This document shows, piece by piece, positions 37,669 through 49,563 of a stretch of 64,000 nucleotides of DNA. Under the pieces are notes generated by a model, which was not told the DNA's origin, did no database searches, and saw nothing but the letters and a program-made list of their open reading frames with translations. Origin of the DNA: Enoplolaimus lenunculus (Eukaryota; Nematoda; Enoplea; Enoplida; Thoracostomopsidae); the NCBI GenBank assembly GCA_030248215.1, contig JASANG010002391.1, forward strand, positions 62,001 to 126,000, in the 5' to 3' direction. Made by a program: the position numbers and the translations under genes. Numbering within the stretch: the first letter of the stretch is position 1; each line of letters starts with the position of its first letter.

Positions 37669-38115
37669 GCGGGATTCACGTTATAACCGAGACAAGCGAA
37701 ACACGGTTTGTCCCATGTTGATTCGACGTCAACGTTTAACTATGATATTCCAAAATTTCAACGAATATCATATGGTATTCAGTGGGACAGTGTAATCTTT
37801 GGGTGCTGATATGAATGAAAAATCGAACGGCAGAGACACAGATGTACTTTAAAAACCAAAGACGCGACTGCAAAACGTTTGCGACATAAAATCTCTTACA
37901 ACCACAGCCTTATAATGCAAAAATTCAAATTTCACATTCTAGTATCATATGATGTTGAAGAAAAAAGGTGACCTACATATGATAATAACAGACAAATACG
38001 AATTTTTGAATACGATATGGGGTCTACAAACAGACAAAATGTTACCCAATAGTCTGTTAGGGAGAAAACGTGTCCAAAGCTGCCCCGGTTTTATGACGTG
38101 AACCCAGACGCTGTG
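37669..38115. repeat. Interspersed repeat H, copy 2
   Basis: It starts 'gcgggattcacgttataacc', passes through 'aaaaaaggtgacctacatat' and ends near 'agctgccccgg'. It is the reverse complement of the TBL3 intron 5 copy plus an extra right part. That extra part ('tgttacccaatagtctgtta') is shared with 46000-46165. Confidence 0.6.
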
Positions 38116-38433
38116 CTTGTGCATCAACATCCAGTGCCATTCATCATCGTTCATAGTGACGGCAGAGGCCGGACGTCATTAACATTATAGTGCCATTGTT
38201 AACGTTGAAAAAATGACCACTCTGACAAATTGTTGTTCGCAGCAAATATTTCATCTAAGCTGTACAAATCATAGAATACTTTTTTAAGCATGACAATTCG
38301 TTCAATCGCGTCTGATTTTCTGAATGATAAAATTCAACTTTTGAGCAAATCAAATGTGACCGCTTTTGTTCTTTATTAATTCATTTTTTGTGCCCAGTGC
38401 TAACATAGAATCTAAGAATTGAGGGCTGATTTT

Positions 38434-41400
38434 ATGGACATACAGGATATGCCGTTGCGTCCTGAAGAAATTGTTGAAATCTGCTCGCCAGGTAAAACTA
38501 ATTTTAGTATTTGTTTATATTGTATTAGCGTCTGGACAAGTTCTGACTTAAGTTTTTAACAGGAATGTGAAAATTTAATTCGCTAGATAATGCTTTATTC
38601 ACGATAATTTTCGTACGGAGGGCTCAAATTTTGCCCGTTGCCGTGAATGCTGTATTTGATTCGTGAACTTTGATTACGAAGATTGTTGTTTTTGCAGGCA
38701 TCTGATCTGCAACAATAGGAGTTTTTGCGGTTAATTTAAACACGTTTTGTTTTCAAATGTGCATTTTCAAAATATTGTACATTTTTCAGGCTTGAATAAT
38801 TTGAATGGAGTCCATTGTGTTCTGGGAATTGATGAAGCCGGCAGGGGACCTGTACTTGGACCTATGGTATACGGCGTTGCAGCGGTTGTGTCTGATAAGC
38901 AACAGGTTAGTTACCAATCCAAAATCAATTGAAGTATATTCAAAAGCAAATTGGCGAAATTTGGATAATTTTCATTTAATTTCGAATTACCTGGGAAGGT
39001 ATCGTATTTCCGGCGTCGTGTTGCGAAAATTGGTTCGCGATTCTAGTTTTCTAGACTTATTTTAACTTTCTTTGCGTTTAGAATGTTACCCTTGATTTCA
39101 AAATGCATTACTTTTGTGCAGAAAAAATATAGAAATTTGCCGGAACCGGATGTAAAGTCACTGGCGGTCCAAGGCAGCCAGATGCTGATTACTACTTGTC
39201 ACCGGATACTAAACTTAGAACAAGGTTTTCATTTGTATCCTAGGAAAGCTAACAGTACAACCGAAATTGTAAGGTATTCATTTTGTGTTATAATGTATTT
39301 TCAGGCACTAAAAGATGATCTCAGCGTTGATGACTCAAAACAGCTAAGCGAAGAAAAGCGAGAAGAAATTTTTGAAAATCTGTCGTCTGAAGACGCGCAA
39401 ACATGGCACGGATATTGTGTTGAAGTTATTTCGCCACAATTTATATCAAAATCGATGTTAGGTAATAGATTGTTATGTTAATTTTTAGCTATTATTTTTT
39501 AGTTGAGAGCGTCATTTTTAATCAATATTTGTATTAATCGTAGGGACGCAGCCAGACGATTATTACGGAGACTACAAATAATCTCATGTGTCCTTTAGGT
39601 TCCCGGAGGCTGTTGGAGATCTTGTTACAAGTGCTTCTTGCTTGTCTGTCTAGCAAATTTTTGAATGGGATGTACGTATTCCTTCTCTCCATTTTCTCAC
39701 ATGCGCTGCTGATTCATCATACGAATAGTAGGCTTTGCACGGCAGCGAATATACGACAAAAATGCGACATCCGTATCCGGTTCCTGGTATCCGGAATGAA
39801 CCTACCGGATACGAGATGTTTGTTCTTGTGGTAGCGAATGTCATACAAACTGCTTCTACAAATGGACAAACATTTTGCTACGATTTTATTCCGGCAAATC
39901 AGGAATAATTCAGTTTTTCATGCAAAATGAACAATCCAAGTTATATATGGACTTTATTCGTCACTTAAATACTTCCAACAATGCAGTCATTTGGATGCAA
40001 TGCTTAGTTAACATTCGGATTCCGCTCCGGTACAAAATGCACTATCCGCTTTAGAATATCCGGCAAATTAATATCGGGGCGAACTTGCACTGTACTAACG
40101 AAACGTTCTGGACAAACAAAATTTATTTTGCTGTTCAGAAAATCTGAAATTCTACTTTTTCACAAAATTTAGCTTTCAGATTTCCAGTTTTACAGTTCTT
40201 GCACTGAAACGTTGCGATGTTTTTGTGAATTGAACATTTTATTGGCCCGGCAATAACTAACAAGTAATTGTGCAACTGAAGAAGTTTACCTGGTTTACGC
40301 ACGTTATTGTGCAATATGCATTGGAGTCAACTGTTTTATTGCAATAATTTTGCTTTAGGCCGCACCAAAACGAGCCTCAATGAAATTTCTCACTCATCTG
40401 CAATGCGTCTGATTCAACTGTGCATCGACAACGGTATTATAATTGATCACGTGTATTTAGGTAAATTTTTATTATCTGAACGTTGAAATTTTTTTTGCAA
40501 TATTTTTATAACAAGAGCCGATACCGATTTTTAATGGAATTGGTTCACCTAAGCCCAGGTAAAATTGTACATGTCAGATTGCAGATAAACGTTAGCGATA
40601 TCAAAATTATTATCTTCCATAGCTCAATGGGGTAAAACGTATTTGATGTATATTTTGAATTTTCTGTCGTTCAAAAAAATGTATGATATTTGAGTTTCCT
40701 GAATGAGTATATATAATTGAAACGTTCTGCGCTCATGACTTAATTTGACGTCGAAGCGTAAAAACTGCTAGTAATGAGTTACTATTCGAATTTGCTATTT
40801 TGTCAATCGAGAGGAATCGAGACGTGTACGCTGGTTTTATATGGAATTGAATTTGAAAGATAAATGGAAAATTGTAAAAACGAGAATAAGGTTTGTTTTT
40901 TGTGTTTTAAGATACGGTTGGACCGCCAGAATCGTATCAACAAAAATTGGAGTCTAAGTTTCCACAGCTCAACATTACCGTTTCCAAAAAAGCCGATTCA
41001 CTGTATCCTGTTGTTGGCGCAGCTAGTATATGCGCAAAGGTATTTATTTACATTTTTTGCTAATTTGAATATATTTGGCAGATGCATTAAACGTTGCGCG
41101 TAGGTGTAAGTTTAGGCTTAGGCTCAGGCAACTTAATTTATATTATTAAAACTGGAACACGCCGCATACGTTATTTTGGGCATACTTCCAGTTCACCTTG
41201 AGATATGCAAATTATGAGTAAAATTTTATGTTCTTATACATTGTTTTGTGAGCAACGCAAGTCATGTATCAAAACCTTGCCACATATCAGACGTTTTACA
41301 TTTGAAACAGGAGTGTATACAAGAAGGGATAAATCTCCAAAATTCCTGGAAAGAGTCGAAAAAGGCACTGATACATCTGTTAAATGTCCTGAATAAATCA

Positions 41401-43860
41401 AAGCATTTTTTCGCTCGCTGGCAAGAAACTGTAGCCGTGGTTATTCCCTTCCAAATTGAAATCCTGATTATCGCCGTTGATTTGAAAATAAGTTTAGATA
41501 GTTGAAACATTTGTAAATCAAAGTACAGTGGTATACGCATACGTGTTTAGTTGAAAATTGGACGTGTATCAAACTACGTATCTTAGTAACCAGTTGTTGC
41601 TGAAGCTAAATAGCGCTGTACAGCGTGTAGTTGACGCGGAAGATGCTTGTTTTAAAGCACTTAACCCTCATTGTAAAACTTGGACGACAAAGTGTAGAGC
41701 GATTGTTTTTGTTTAGAGCAATCCATGTAACGAATAGGAGACATTAGGCTTGTGCATATTGGGAGAAAAGTTGAAATGCGTCCCGGTCAGGGTGTTTCAA
41801 TTATTCGGGGTATTTTCGTCGAAAAATTCTGGATTGGGATGTTTATTTTTAAATGTTCACAAAAGCCAAAAAAGTTTTACTGTCTATTTATACTACGCCT
41901 TAAAAGTCACCTGGTGTACGCATGATATTGTGGATGATTGCGTAAAAGTTTAGCTAGTCTTAATATGATATTTTTAGGTAACACGCGATCGGGCTATTAA
42001 ACAATGGGATTTTGAAAAGTTTGTCAGTGTTCCAGAAGATGGTATTGGATCCGGATATCCTGGTGACCCAGTAACGAAACAATTTTTAGAATCGTCGCTA
42101 GAACCTATTTTCGGATTTCCGAATATTGTTCGTTTTAGGTAAAAGCAAGTTTCGGGCATGACTCGTTACAGAAAAAGTATTTCTTTACACAAAATGTATT
42201 TCCGCGCGTTACGTTTCGGTCCCATTTCGTACCATTTTCAGGAGGGTATCTTCCTCGAAAACATGTTGTAAAGATATCTTTGAAGAGTGTAACCGGAACG
42301 ATTCGGAGCGTTATTACTGGTACGGTTATTGAAAAATGGGAGCAGTGTACCTACCATCATGAATGACAGGTCGTGTTAAAACGCCACGCGCATTGGGTAC
42401 ATTTTTTTAAAACAGAATGTAACCAGTTGCATACTCTTGTTAAAGACTGGACCATACACTTTTGGTAAAAGCAAGACTGTATGTATCATTATAGAGTTTG
42501 ACAGACATTTAGCTGCACTTTGAATTACAAGTATGAAGCATCATGCGGTTTCAAACCCGGGGCACCCCATCCTCAATTAGGGAGGTGTTCGCTGTCCTTA
42601 ACATGTAGGTACAACCATACTGAATACGATCAACGTACGGACCGCAGCCCTGTGTGCCTTTATGTATGCTGATAGTTTGTAGTATAACTACAGACAATTT
42701 TACCCCCTCCTTACGTTGCGGTGGGTACCCAACGAATATCGGACCGTGTGTGATGCTTCATATTTATATTCAGAGTCTGGTGAAGTGTACACTCATGATT
42801 ATACAATACGCTCTTGGTCAAAAACCAGAGTGTATAATCGTCGAGTGTCACACTTCATACACTCCGAATTTAAGTGTGAAGCATTGCGTTGTCCGATATT
42901 TTGTGTACCCCGCAGTGATCGAGAGGGAACGTAAAAACTATATCTGTTTAAGTAATCGGCATACATAATGGCACATGCTGCGGTAATTAATAAATTGCTC
43001 ATATTCAGTATGTTTGTACCTCAAAAGGATAGCAAACACCTCCCCCACCCAATCGAAGAGAAAGTACCCTGTAATTGGAGCCGCGTGATGCTGTATGCTT
43101 GGAACATTATAGAGTGTGGCAGAGTGTCACACTATATTATACACTTTTCTTAAAAGTTGAAGTTTGACGTTTTTGGCACTGCAGCTTATTTCGCTTCTTA
43201 ATTCTATAATGGTTTTTGCTTAATTTGGTTGTATTAAATCTGTATCGTCTATTTTAAAGTTTGAAATTCAATTTTCTGTTTACAAAATTTACGTTTTACT
43301 TTTGTGCCTCAAACTTGCTTTATGAATGCTTTTTGAGTACAGCATCTTCCACAATAGCTTGCGTACAACGTATCACAATGTTCACACGCATGTAGAATGT
43401 TGCTATGAAGTATTTCGTGCTCTTAGGCACTTTTCCCACAAGTTTAAGCTTAAGTTGAAGCCTAAACCTAAGCTATGCCAATATGTGAAAGTTTCGAACA
43501 CTTAGCAATAATAATTTACGTGGAGACCTCCCAAAACTAGTTTCATTTGAGAGCAATTGTGAAGGGGAGAATTGCACATGAGCCAATTTTTGTCTTCTGT
43601 TGTATTCGATGATCGGCATGTCGTGCGTTTGTTTCAGCTGGCAAACATGTGAAAATTTACTTGATCGTAAAGGCACACGAGTGGTTTGGGAAGATGATGA
43701 CGATATTGATGGGAGCGGTGACGATACGGTCAACGGAAATTCACGGAAACGAACGCGGTCGCTTTTTGAATTTTTTGCCAAAAACGAATCCAGTTGTGCG
43801 CCTACCCCCAGGCATACGTATTTTGTAGAACGAAATTTATTGAGTGTTACTGAAATTTAA
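38434..43860 (+). CDS. RNASEH2A: Ribonuclease H2 subunit A (catalytic, RNase HII type)
   Basis: Seven exons join in frame: 38434-38491, 38790-38905, 39305-39461, 40359-40460, 40912-41039, 41978-42138, 43638-43860. They give 314 residues (human 299). Catalytic carboxylates are present: D34 and E35 in [18 protein letters not shown]145 in DTVGPPESY and D173 in [30 protein letters not shown] and GSGYPGDP are also conserved. With subunits B and C, the enzyme removes RNA strands of hybrids and single ribonucleotides from nuclear DNA. The C-terminus carries an acidic patch, a basic RKRTR (277-281) and SLFEFF (282-287), which resembles a PCNA-binding box without the leading Gln. The exon 5 acceptor is TTTTAAG. 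Intron 6 (1.5 kb) holds a foldback element. A family A' element starts 85 bp after the stop, and AATAAA follows near 44306. Confidence 0.96.
42723..42912. mobile_element. Foldback element (family I) in RNASEH2A intron 6
   Basis: The left arm 'gggtacccaacgaatatcgg' and right arm 'tccgatattttgtgtacccc' are inverse, as are the inner 'gtgtgatgcttcat' and 'gtgtgaagcattgc'. About 190 bp, non-coding. Related 'gagtgtggcagagtgtcaca' lies near 43113. Confidence 0.65.
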
Positions 43861-43944
43861 GTATGTTTCAAAATGAGTGGAGAGCGGTGGGTGAAATGAA
43901 GCTTTGTCGTAATTTGAACCGAGAGTTAGCAAAATAATGAATGA

Positions 43945-44121
43945 GGCCAATATTACTTTAAGGGACGTAACAGTAGATTAAGCGTATTCCTAAGCCTAAG
44001 CCTAAGCGTTGCAAAAATGTGTTCCTAAGCCTAAGCCTAAGCAAAAAAATATAATCTAGAATCTAAACCTACTCTTACGGACCCATCAGAAACGTGGACG
44101 CCCCTTAAAGTGACATGGGCC
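43945..44121. mobile_element. Family A' MITE, complete copy, downstream of RNASEH2A
   Basis: The ends 'ggccaatattactttaaggg' and 'ccccttaaagtgacatgggc' are inverse. The interior has 'cctaagcctaagcctaagc' runs separated by 'gttgcaaaaatgtgttcc'. It differs from family A in its terminal motif (ACTTTAAGGGRCG against AAAGATCAGGGGCGG) but shares the hexamer core. Confidence 0.78.
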
Positions 44122-44469
44122 TCTAGAGAGATGGATATAATATACTGTAAAATTTATTGAGTACGATGTCATGTCTGCACAGTCGCTGAACCTGAAAATA
44201 GATTTTCATTGAATTGCAGTGTACGGACATTTCGGTTTTTCTTTACCAAACTGTATAACTTTTGTCGTCTGTCTTACCTTCAGAAGCCATTTTGAAGCTT
44301 AAAGAATAAAGTTTTTGTATTGGTTTGATGGTATAAATGTATGTTACGAGCAGTAAATATGACGTTTGTGTAGTTTCGGGCCGAATCAGCTACATTTTTT
44401 GATGGAAAAATTGGAAAATGATAGTTATACTTTGGAAAAAACAACAGTTTTAAATAATTTATTAATTTT

Positions 44470-44905
44470 ACTGTATTGACCCGAATAAGAGGGGGACTGA
44501 TATTTATTTGGCCTCACCAGAGGGTACCATCCTTGTTATTCGGTTACGGACTGTTAATTTTTAACCCACGCTCCGCCACCCTTCGTTACTGATATATATC
44601 CGGTACTGCAACTATCCGTTGAATTAAATGTTTGTTTTTGTTGTGTCAATAGCTTGAGCGATAATGTAAGGTGGTTATACGTTGGAATGTACTTTCAAAA
44701 CATAAGTACGCTTTAAAGTTTTGAAGTCAAATTATTTGGACCTGGAGTCATTTATGCGCTACAATTAGGGATAATTGACATTTATGGACTCTAATTAAGG
44801 TTTAAGGACTCTATCCGCTTACGGACTCTTATTAGGGATACGGACTCCTATTGATCGGGACTCAAAAAGGGAACCCCCCACCCTCTTATTCGGATCAATA
44901 CAGTA
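44470..44905. mobile_element. Family C MITE, copy 4 (opposite orientation)
   Basis: The ends 'actgtattgacccgaataag' and 'cttattcggatcaatacagt' are almost perfect inverses. The interior is the reverse complement of the copies at 25689 and 28534. About 436 bp, non-coding. Confidence 0.82.
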
Positions 44906-45317
44906 CGTAGATAGATGCCAATTTCCAAAAATCAGATAATTTGCAATAAAAATAGTGGTAAGTAGACTTTTAGCCTTCGAGGACGATTTACAAGCTACAA
45001 GTGTTTGTGAGGGAAGCAGGAAGAAAACGGGTAGAAATATGCCGGAACCGGATTGAAATTTCAAATAACCGAAAAGAATTTTTCTTCTTTTATGCCTCTA
45101 CATCCACATCAAATATTCAAATTTTTGGGATGTCGCGTGTAAATTTTCGTCAGAAAAATTAGGAAGCTTCTAATTTAAGAAGAACATTTAAATTGACCAC
45201 TATAGGACGGACCTTAATTTTTAGTAAAGACAGTTGGTTGTACTCATCTGGGGAGTTTTTGTGTGGAGTTATGGCTTCCGATTTATTTTTGTGTTTCTTG
45301 CTTTTAAATATATATGC

Positions 45318-45479
45318 CAGGATGCAACCAGTGTTGAAAAATACTGCAACCGATTGCAGATATTGGCTAAAATTAACAATTCATCATCAGGTTTTACTAC
45401 TTGATTTCACCTCACCTCCGGTTCCGGGCAAGTTTCGTTGGCCTCCGGCTCCGCTATTTTTCACCTCCGGTTGCACCCT
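45318..45479. mobile_element. Family E MITE, internally short copy
   Basis: It begins 'caggatgcaacc' and ends 'cctccggttgcaccct'. It shares 'gcagatattggctaaaatt' and 'ggcaagtttcgttggcctc' with 37173-37454. Non-coding. Confidence 0.6.
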
Positions 45480-45999
45480 ATGGGTATGTGAAATGTAATT
45501 TTAAATTCTAGAGTATTCAATTATCGGTTGTTCGGTTTGTGGAATAATCCTTGCTGCGTTTTCTAACATTTTGCACCGTGCCAAGTGAAGCGTAAGACGT
45601 TTGTAGTTGAACAGCGTCAGTACCAAGTGTCTCAGACGTGCGCAATTCAGACTGCGCTTACTTGCGCCGTATAATCGCGAACCATTCGCTGTTGTGCAGT
45701 GTTGCAAAACAAACAAATATATTATTGCTATATGCAATTTATTCATTATCGATGAAATGTATATGTATATACAAGTTGTATTCTAAAATTTCAATTGAAC
45801 TGTTTGAAAATGGGCAGCGTCCAAACTGGAAGAACAGGCGCCGGAGTCGGAAATAAGGAAAAATAGTAATAATTTATGTTTGATTTGTTTTTAGGCCAAT
45901 GTATACTTTTAGGGCCATAAATCTCCACAGTATGCATATCCCTAAGCCGATAGCCTAAAGGTGTAAAAAATGAGTGATAATCCTAATGCGGGGTTCAGG

Positions 46000-46165
46000 T
46001 TATACTCGGGGCAGCTTGGACACGTTTTGTCCATATTAGACTATTGGGTAACAATTTGTCTGCTTGTAGACCGCATATCGGATTCAAAAATTCGTATTTG
46101 TCTGCTGTTTATATCATGGGTATAGGTCACCTTTTATTCTTCAATATCATAATGATATTCGAGGT
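46000..46165. repeat. Interspersed repeat H, copy 3 (partial)
   Basis: It contains 'ggggcagcttggacacgttt', 'tattgggtaacaatttgtct' and 'ggtcaccttttattcttc'. These are the right part of copy 2 read in reverse, stopping at the 'gatattcgaggtatt' motif. Confidence 0.55.
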
Positions 46166-46489
46166 ATTCTCTGCGCTTGTCGGGTAAAAAATCCTTACCC
46201 ACTACTCATTCTGGTTGGACTGTTTAAACTACGGTCGAATCCGATAATTTAGCCCCAATTCGTTCAGTTTGCGTAAAATTTGCAAATTTATTGCAGTAGG
46301 TACATGGTTTGATTGACATGTAAAAAATTTTCAATACACAGCAAGCCTGACACTATGAAAGACCATAAACACACCACTCTGTGTTTCAAATATAAAGTTA
46401 CTAGAACAATGGCTTAAACAAGCCGCTATCTGCTTGCGATCCTTCACAACTTAATATAGATACAGCAAAAGTTGAGTAAGGTGTCCGTA

Positions 46490-46688
46490 CACTGCAAACA
46501 ATGGTGAGTCAAATTGACGCTCTGAAATAGGTTTTTCCTGACTACACAAAAACTGAGTCAAAATTCCACTCCGCCAGAGCCAAATTGAGTCGAATTTGAC
46601 TCAGGCGGAGTCAAATTTTGACTCAGTTTGTGTAGTCAGGAAAACGCTATTTCAAAGAAAGTCAATTTGACTCACCATTTTTGCCGCG
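46490..46688. mobile_element. Family B hairpin MITE, copy B2
   Basis: It runs from 'cactgcaaacaatggtgag' to 'caccatttttgccgcg', flanked by TA on both sides. The interior is the GAGTCAAATTTGACTC palindrome, and the two arms 'tgactacacaaa' and 'tttgtgtagtca' mirror each other. Confidence 0.78.
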
Positions 46689-47601
46689 TATATACAACAA
46701 AAGTTGAGTATTACACTCATAACAATATTTCTGATATTTGAGAAAAAATTTCTTACATTTAAGAAATATAATTAGCAAGGTGCACTTGAAAAGTATTTTG
46801 ATTATAACAGAACAGATTTCAGAAAAGTTTTGAAAAAAAGTTTGAAAATAAACGTTTCCCAGTTATTTTTCGAAAAATTGTATTAAATATCCGAAAAACT
46901 TTTCAGATTGTCCACAGAAAATACTTTTCTGCATAAATTCAGCAATACTTTTTTGTGTGTAGGTGTCCATATTTAAACTATGCTACAAAAATTAAAAGGC
47001 ACAGTACTGAAGCAAATTGACACGAAAGATTTTCTTTGCAAAAATTGCAATCAATTGTTAAACCTCATTAAAAGGTACCTGATGTTCATTAGGCGGTTAA
47101 CATATATAATTATAATCAAATTATATCGAATCACGCCTGTTCGGATAAAACCTATTTGTGCTATAATTAATAGAATAAATGCGTAAAGTTCAAATCAGGA
47201 CCTCATGACATTTTATATAAAACTTAAAATGAGATAAATTCAAAAAAATTAACCAATTAGAAGCAGGGTTGGGTACCGGAAAAAAGCAACGGAAAAAACG
47301 GGGTTTTCCGTTTTTTTTTCAGAGGAAGTGGAACGAACGGAAAAACTTTTTATTATAATATCAATAAATCACTCGCAAAATTGCGACAAAACATCACGGG
47401 AACCGTGAGAAATTAGATTTTCTCACGCTCACGTCATCGCGAATGCTGATTTAATGGGGAGGGATCAGTGACAGATCAAGGAAACTCTGAAATAGGGACC
47501 GCACAAGATATAGCGGCAGTAGTCAAAAGCGAAGCGAGCCAGAAGCCACACGCCATCCTAGTGCTAAACCTAACCAGGCGAAATTCCAGCCCGGGAAGGC
47601 T

Positions 47602-47845
47602 CCCCCCGTCCCCCCCCCCCCCCCGCACCCCCCCCCCCACCCCCCCCCACACCCCCCCCCCCACCCCAAAAAAAAAAAACCAAACAGCACACCCCCCCCA
47701 CCACAAAGACAACCCCCACCACCCACCCCCGAAACCCCCCCCAAAAACACCAGACACCACCACCACACCCCAAAACCACCCCCCCACCCCCCACCCACCC
47801 CCCCCAAAAACAAAAAAACCCCACCACACCCACCCACCCCCCTTA
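47602..47845. repeat. Extreme C-rich tract
   Basis: About 240 bp consist almost only of C with A spacers (CCCA, CACC). They abruptly interrupt AT-rich DNA. The open frames produced (proline-rich on plus, glycine-rich on minus) are composition artefacts. It could be a genuine polypyrimidine tract or a base-calling or gap-filling artefact. Confidence 0.85.
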
Positions 47846-48126
47846 AATACAAAATCTTGGTTCCCCTTTGGATCCGCCAGTAGACGAAATAGGAAGATAC
47901 GTGTCCCTCTTAATCTTCTGGAAAGACCAGGGAAACACATGCTTACAGGTTCTAAATTCAACGGCAGCTTACTAAAGCTACTGTGGCTTCTCAGGGGCGG
48001 ACGCACGGCGAGTAGAGCTGTGTCTCCTATCGCCCCCGCAGTCCTACGGTGCTAAAAAATTTGCTACACAAACGATTTCAAACCGGAAGTCCAGTTGCAT
48101 CTCTGCTACTATATACTTCTTTAAAC

Positions 48127-48396
48127 TTAACCCTTTCTCACATGAATATTTTCTATTTCCCCTGAGACCTACTTTTATGCTAGGATTCGAACTCCAGTGA
48201 CTGGAGTGGGAGGCGTATACCATCACCACTCAGCTATAGGAGCTTGACGCTCGAGCCCGAGAGGCTCTCACATCTTGTGATGATTTAGTACTATGTACAT
48301 GTGTTGCAATTGTTAAACACGGTGCGATATATATTATTTAACGTATATACACTGCGCTGAGTTGCCTATAGCAACTCAGTGTAGAGACGGGGTTAA
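48127..48396 (-). mobile_element. Family D piggyBac-like MITE with tRNA-like promoter, copy D2
   Basis: It is bounded by TTAA on both sides, with 'ccctttctcacatg' at the left and 'gtagagacgggg' at the right. It is colinear with D1 over its full length and retains the same minus-strand A box 'tagctgagtggt' and B box 'agttcgaatcc'. Confidence 0.8.
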
Positions 48397-49195
48397 AACG
48401 ATTGCTGTATCTATTTGAGATTTTTATGTTTCTCTTTAATGCAACATGCATTGCAGATATATGCAGCATTTAAGGTCGGAACCTAACTTCTGATTAATTT
48501 TATTTTTATATACCAATAAAACTGCAAATTCAGTTTGCAGATTTTTTGCCGGACTCCACCCCGCAAGTTTGTGGCCACCTTAGCTGGTATGTGCACGTTT
48601 TTTGGTATATGTCAGCTTTGTAGTGTGTGCCCTATGTTTATCATCATGAGTAATCAAATGTTGATACTTAATAAAAAGTAATTTGATTTTTCTAATGTAA
48701 TTTTTTCAAAAGACAAATCATTCATCAATGTTTGTGCGCTTGCAGAAGCATTGTATGTTATTTTCAATTTTTCCTTTTTCCCCGGAAATAACGGAAAAAC
48801 TCGTTTTCTCCGGTCGAGTCAATTTTTCCGGAAAAAAACCAACCCTGGTTAGAAGTGCGACCACGCCATTGTTTTGCGTTGATGCAAAATTTTGTAGCGA
48901 AACTTGCCAAATTTGAGTATTTATAGGTTTGCAACTGGACGCGTAGAAATGAAATTTGCGAAGTTCAAATATGGCTGCACTTTGGTTTTTTTCGCTTTTT
49001 TCTATTGAATTGAAATGGTTTGAATTTACAAAGAGTTAAAGTATGTATAGTCAAAATTTAAATTGCTAAAATTGCTGTTGTACGAAACCAAATTTTATCA
49101 AGTTTTAACGACGAAAAAGAGACAGTTTTCTGTGAAACGCGAGTTATATTTTAGTTACCAGACATTTCTTTTGGTATAAAAATAACTATTAAAGT

Positions 49196-49563
49196 TGGAA
49201 CCGATGTTACTTTTAGATCCCTGACTGCAGATTAAGCATGTTCCTTAGCTCAAATCGAAGCGTATAACCGTTGATTAAAAAAGTAAGCCGATTAAGGCTA
49301 AGCCAAATGACAAAAATTACAGTCTAAAATCTAAGCCTACTCTTTTGCAGTCCGATTAGAAAACTGGACCGCCGTGATGTTCTAAAGTTGGAATAAACTG
49401 CAAATGTGTGGGTTGCAAACACAATTTTTTAAGTATTTTTTACAAATAAAATAGAGTGATTGAAAAACGATAATTCTTAATTAAACAAGGAAGATTAATA
49501 TAATTAAGCCTTAGGCTTAGGAATACACATAATCTACTGTTACGCCCCTAAAAGTAACATTGG
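49196..49563. mobile_element. Family A' remnants
   Basis: Two decayed pieces are present. One, 49196-49392, starts 'gaaccgatgttacttttag' and has 'aatctaagcctactctt'. The other, 49503-49563, ends 'cccctaaaagtaacattgg'. Neither is complete. Confidence 0.5.

Larger units (their letters stand above)
36323..38433. other. Intergenic region between TBL3 and RNASEH2A
   Basis: About 2.1 kb separate two genes on the same strand, too far for a nematode-type operon. The first 800 bp are AT-rich with nothing recognisable beyond the TBL3 3' flank. Then come a family E element (37173-37454) and repeat H copy 2. Confidence 0.6.

Noticed and set aside
30077-43860. TBL3 and RNASEH2A as an operon
   Set aside because: The 2.1-kb gap containing repeats is far larger than typical nematode operon spacing, and no polyadenylation/trans-splice arrangement is visible.
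45501-45746. Possible small secreted peptide on the minus strand with a hydrophobic start
   Set aside because: Only a signal-peptide-like opening supports it; the remainder resembles nothing and ends next to a family E element.
47468-48055. Proline-rich (plus) and glycine-rich (minus) frames
   Set aside because: Pure composition effect of the C-rich tract; no start context, splice partner or family match.
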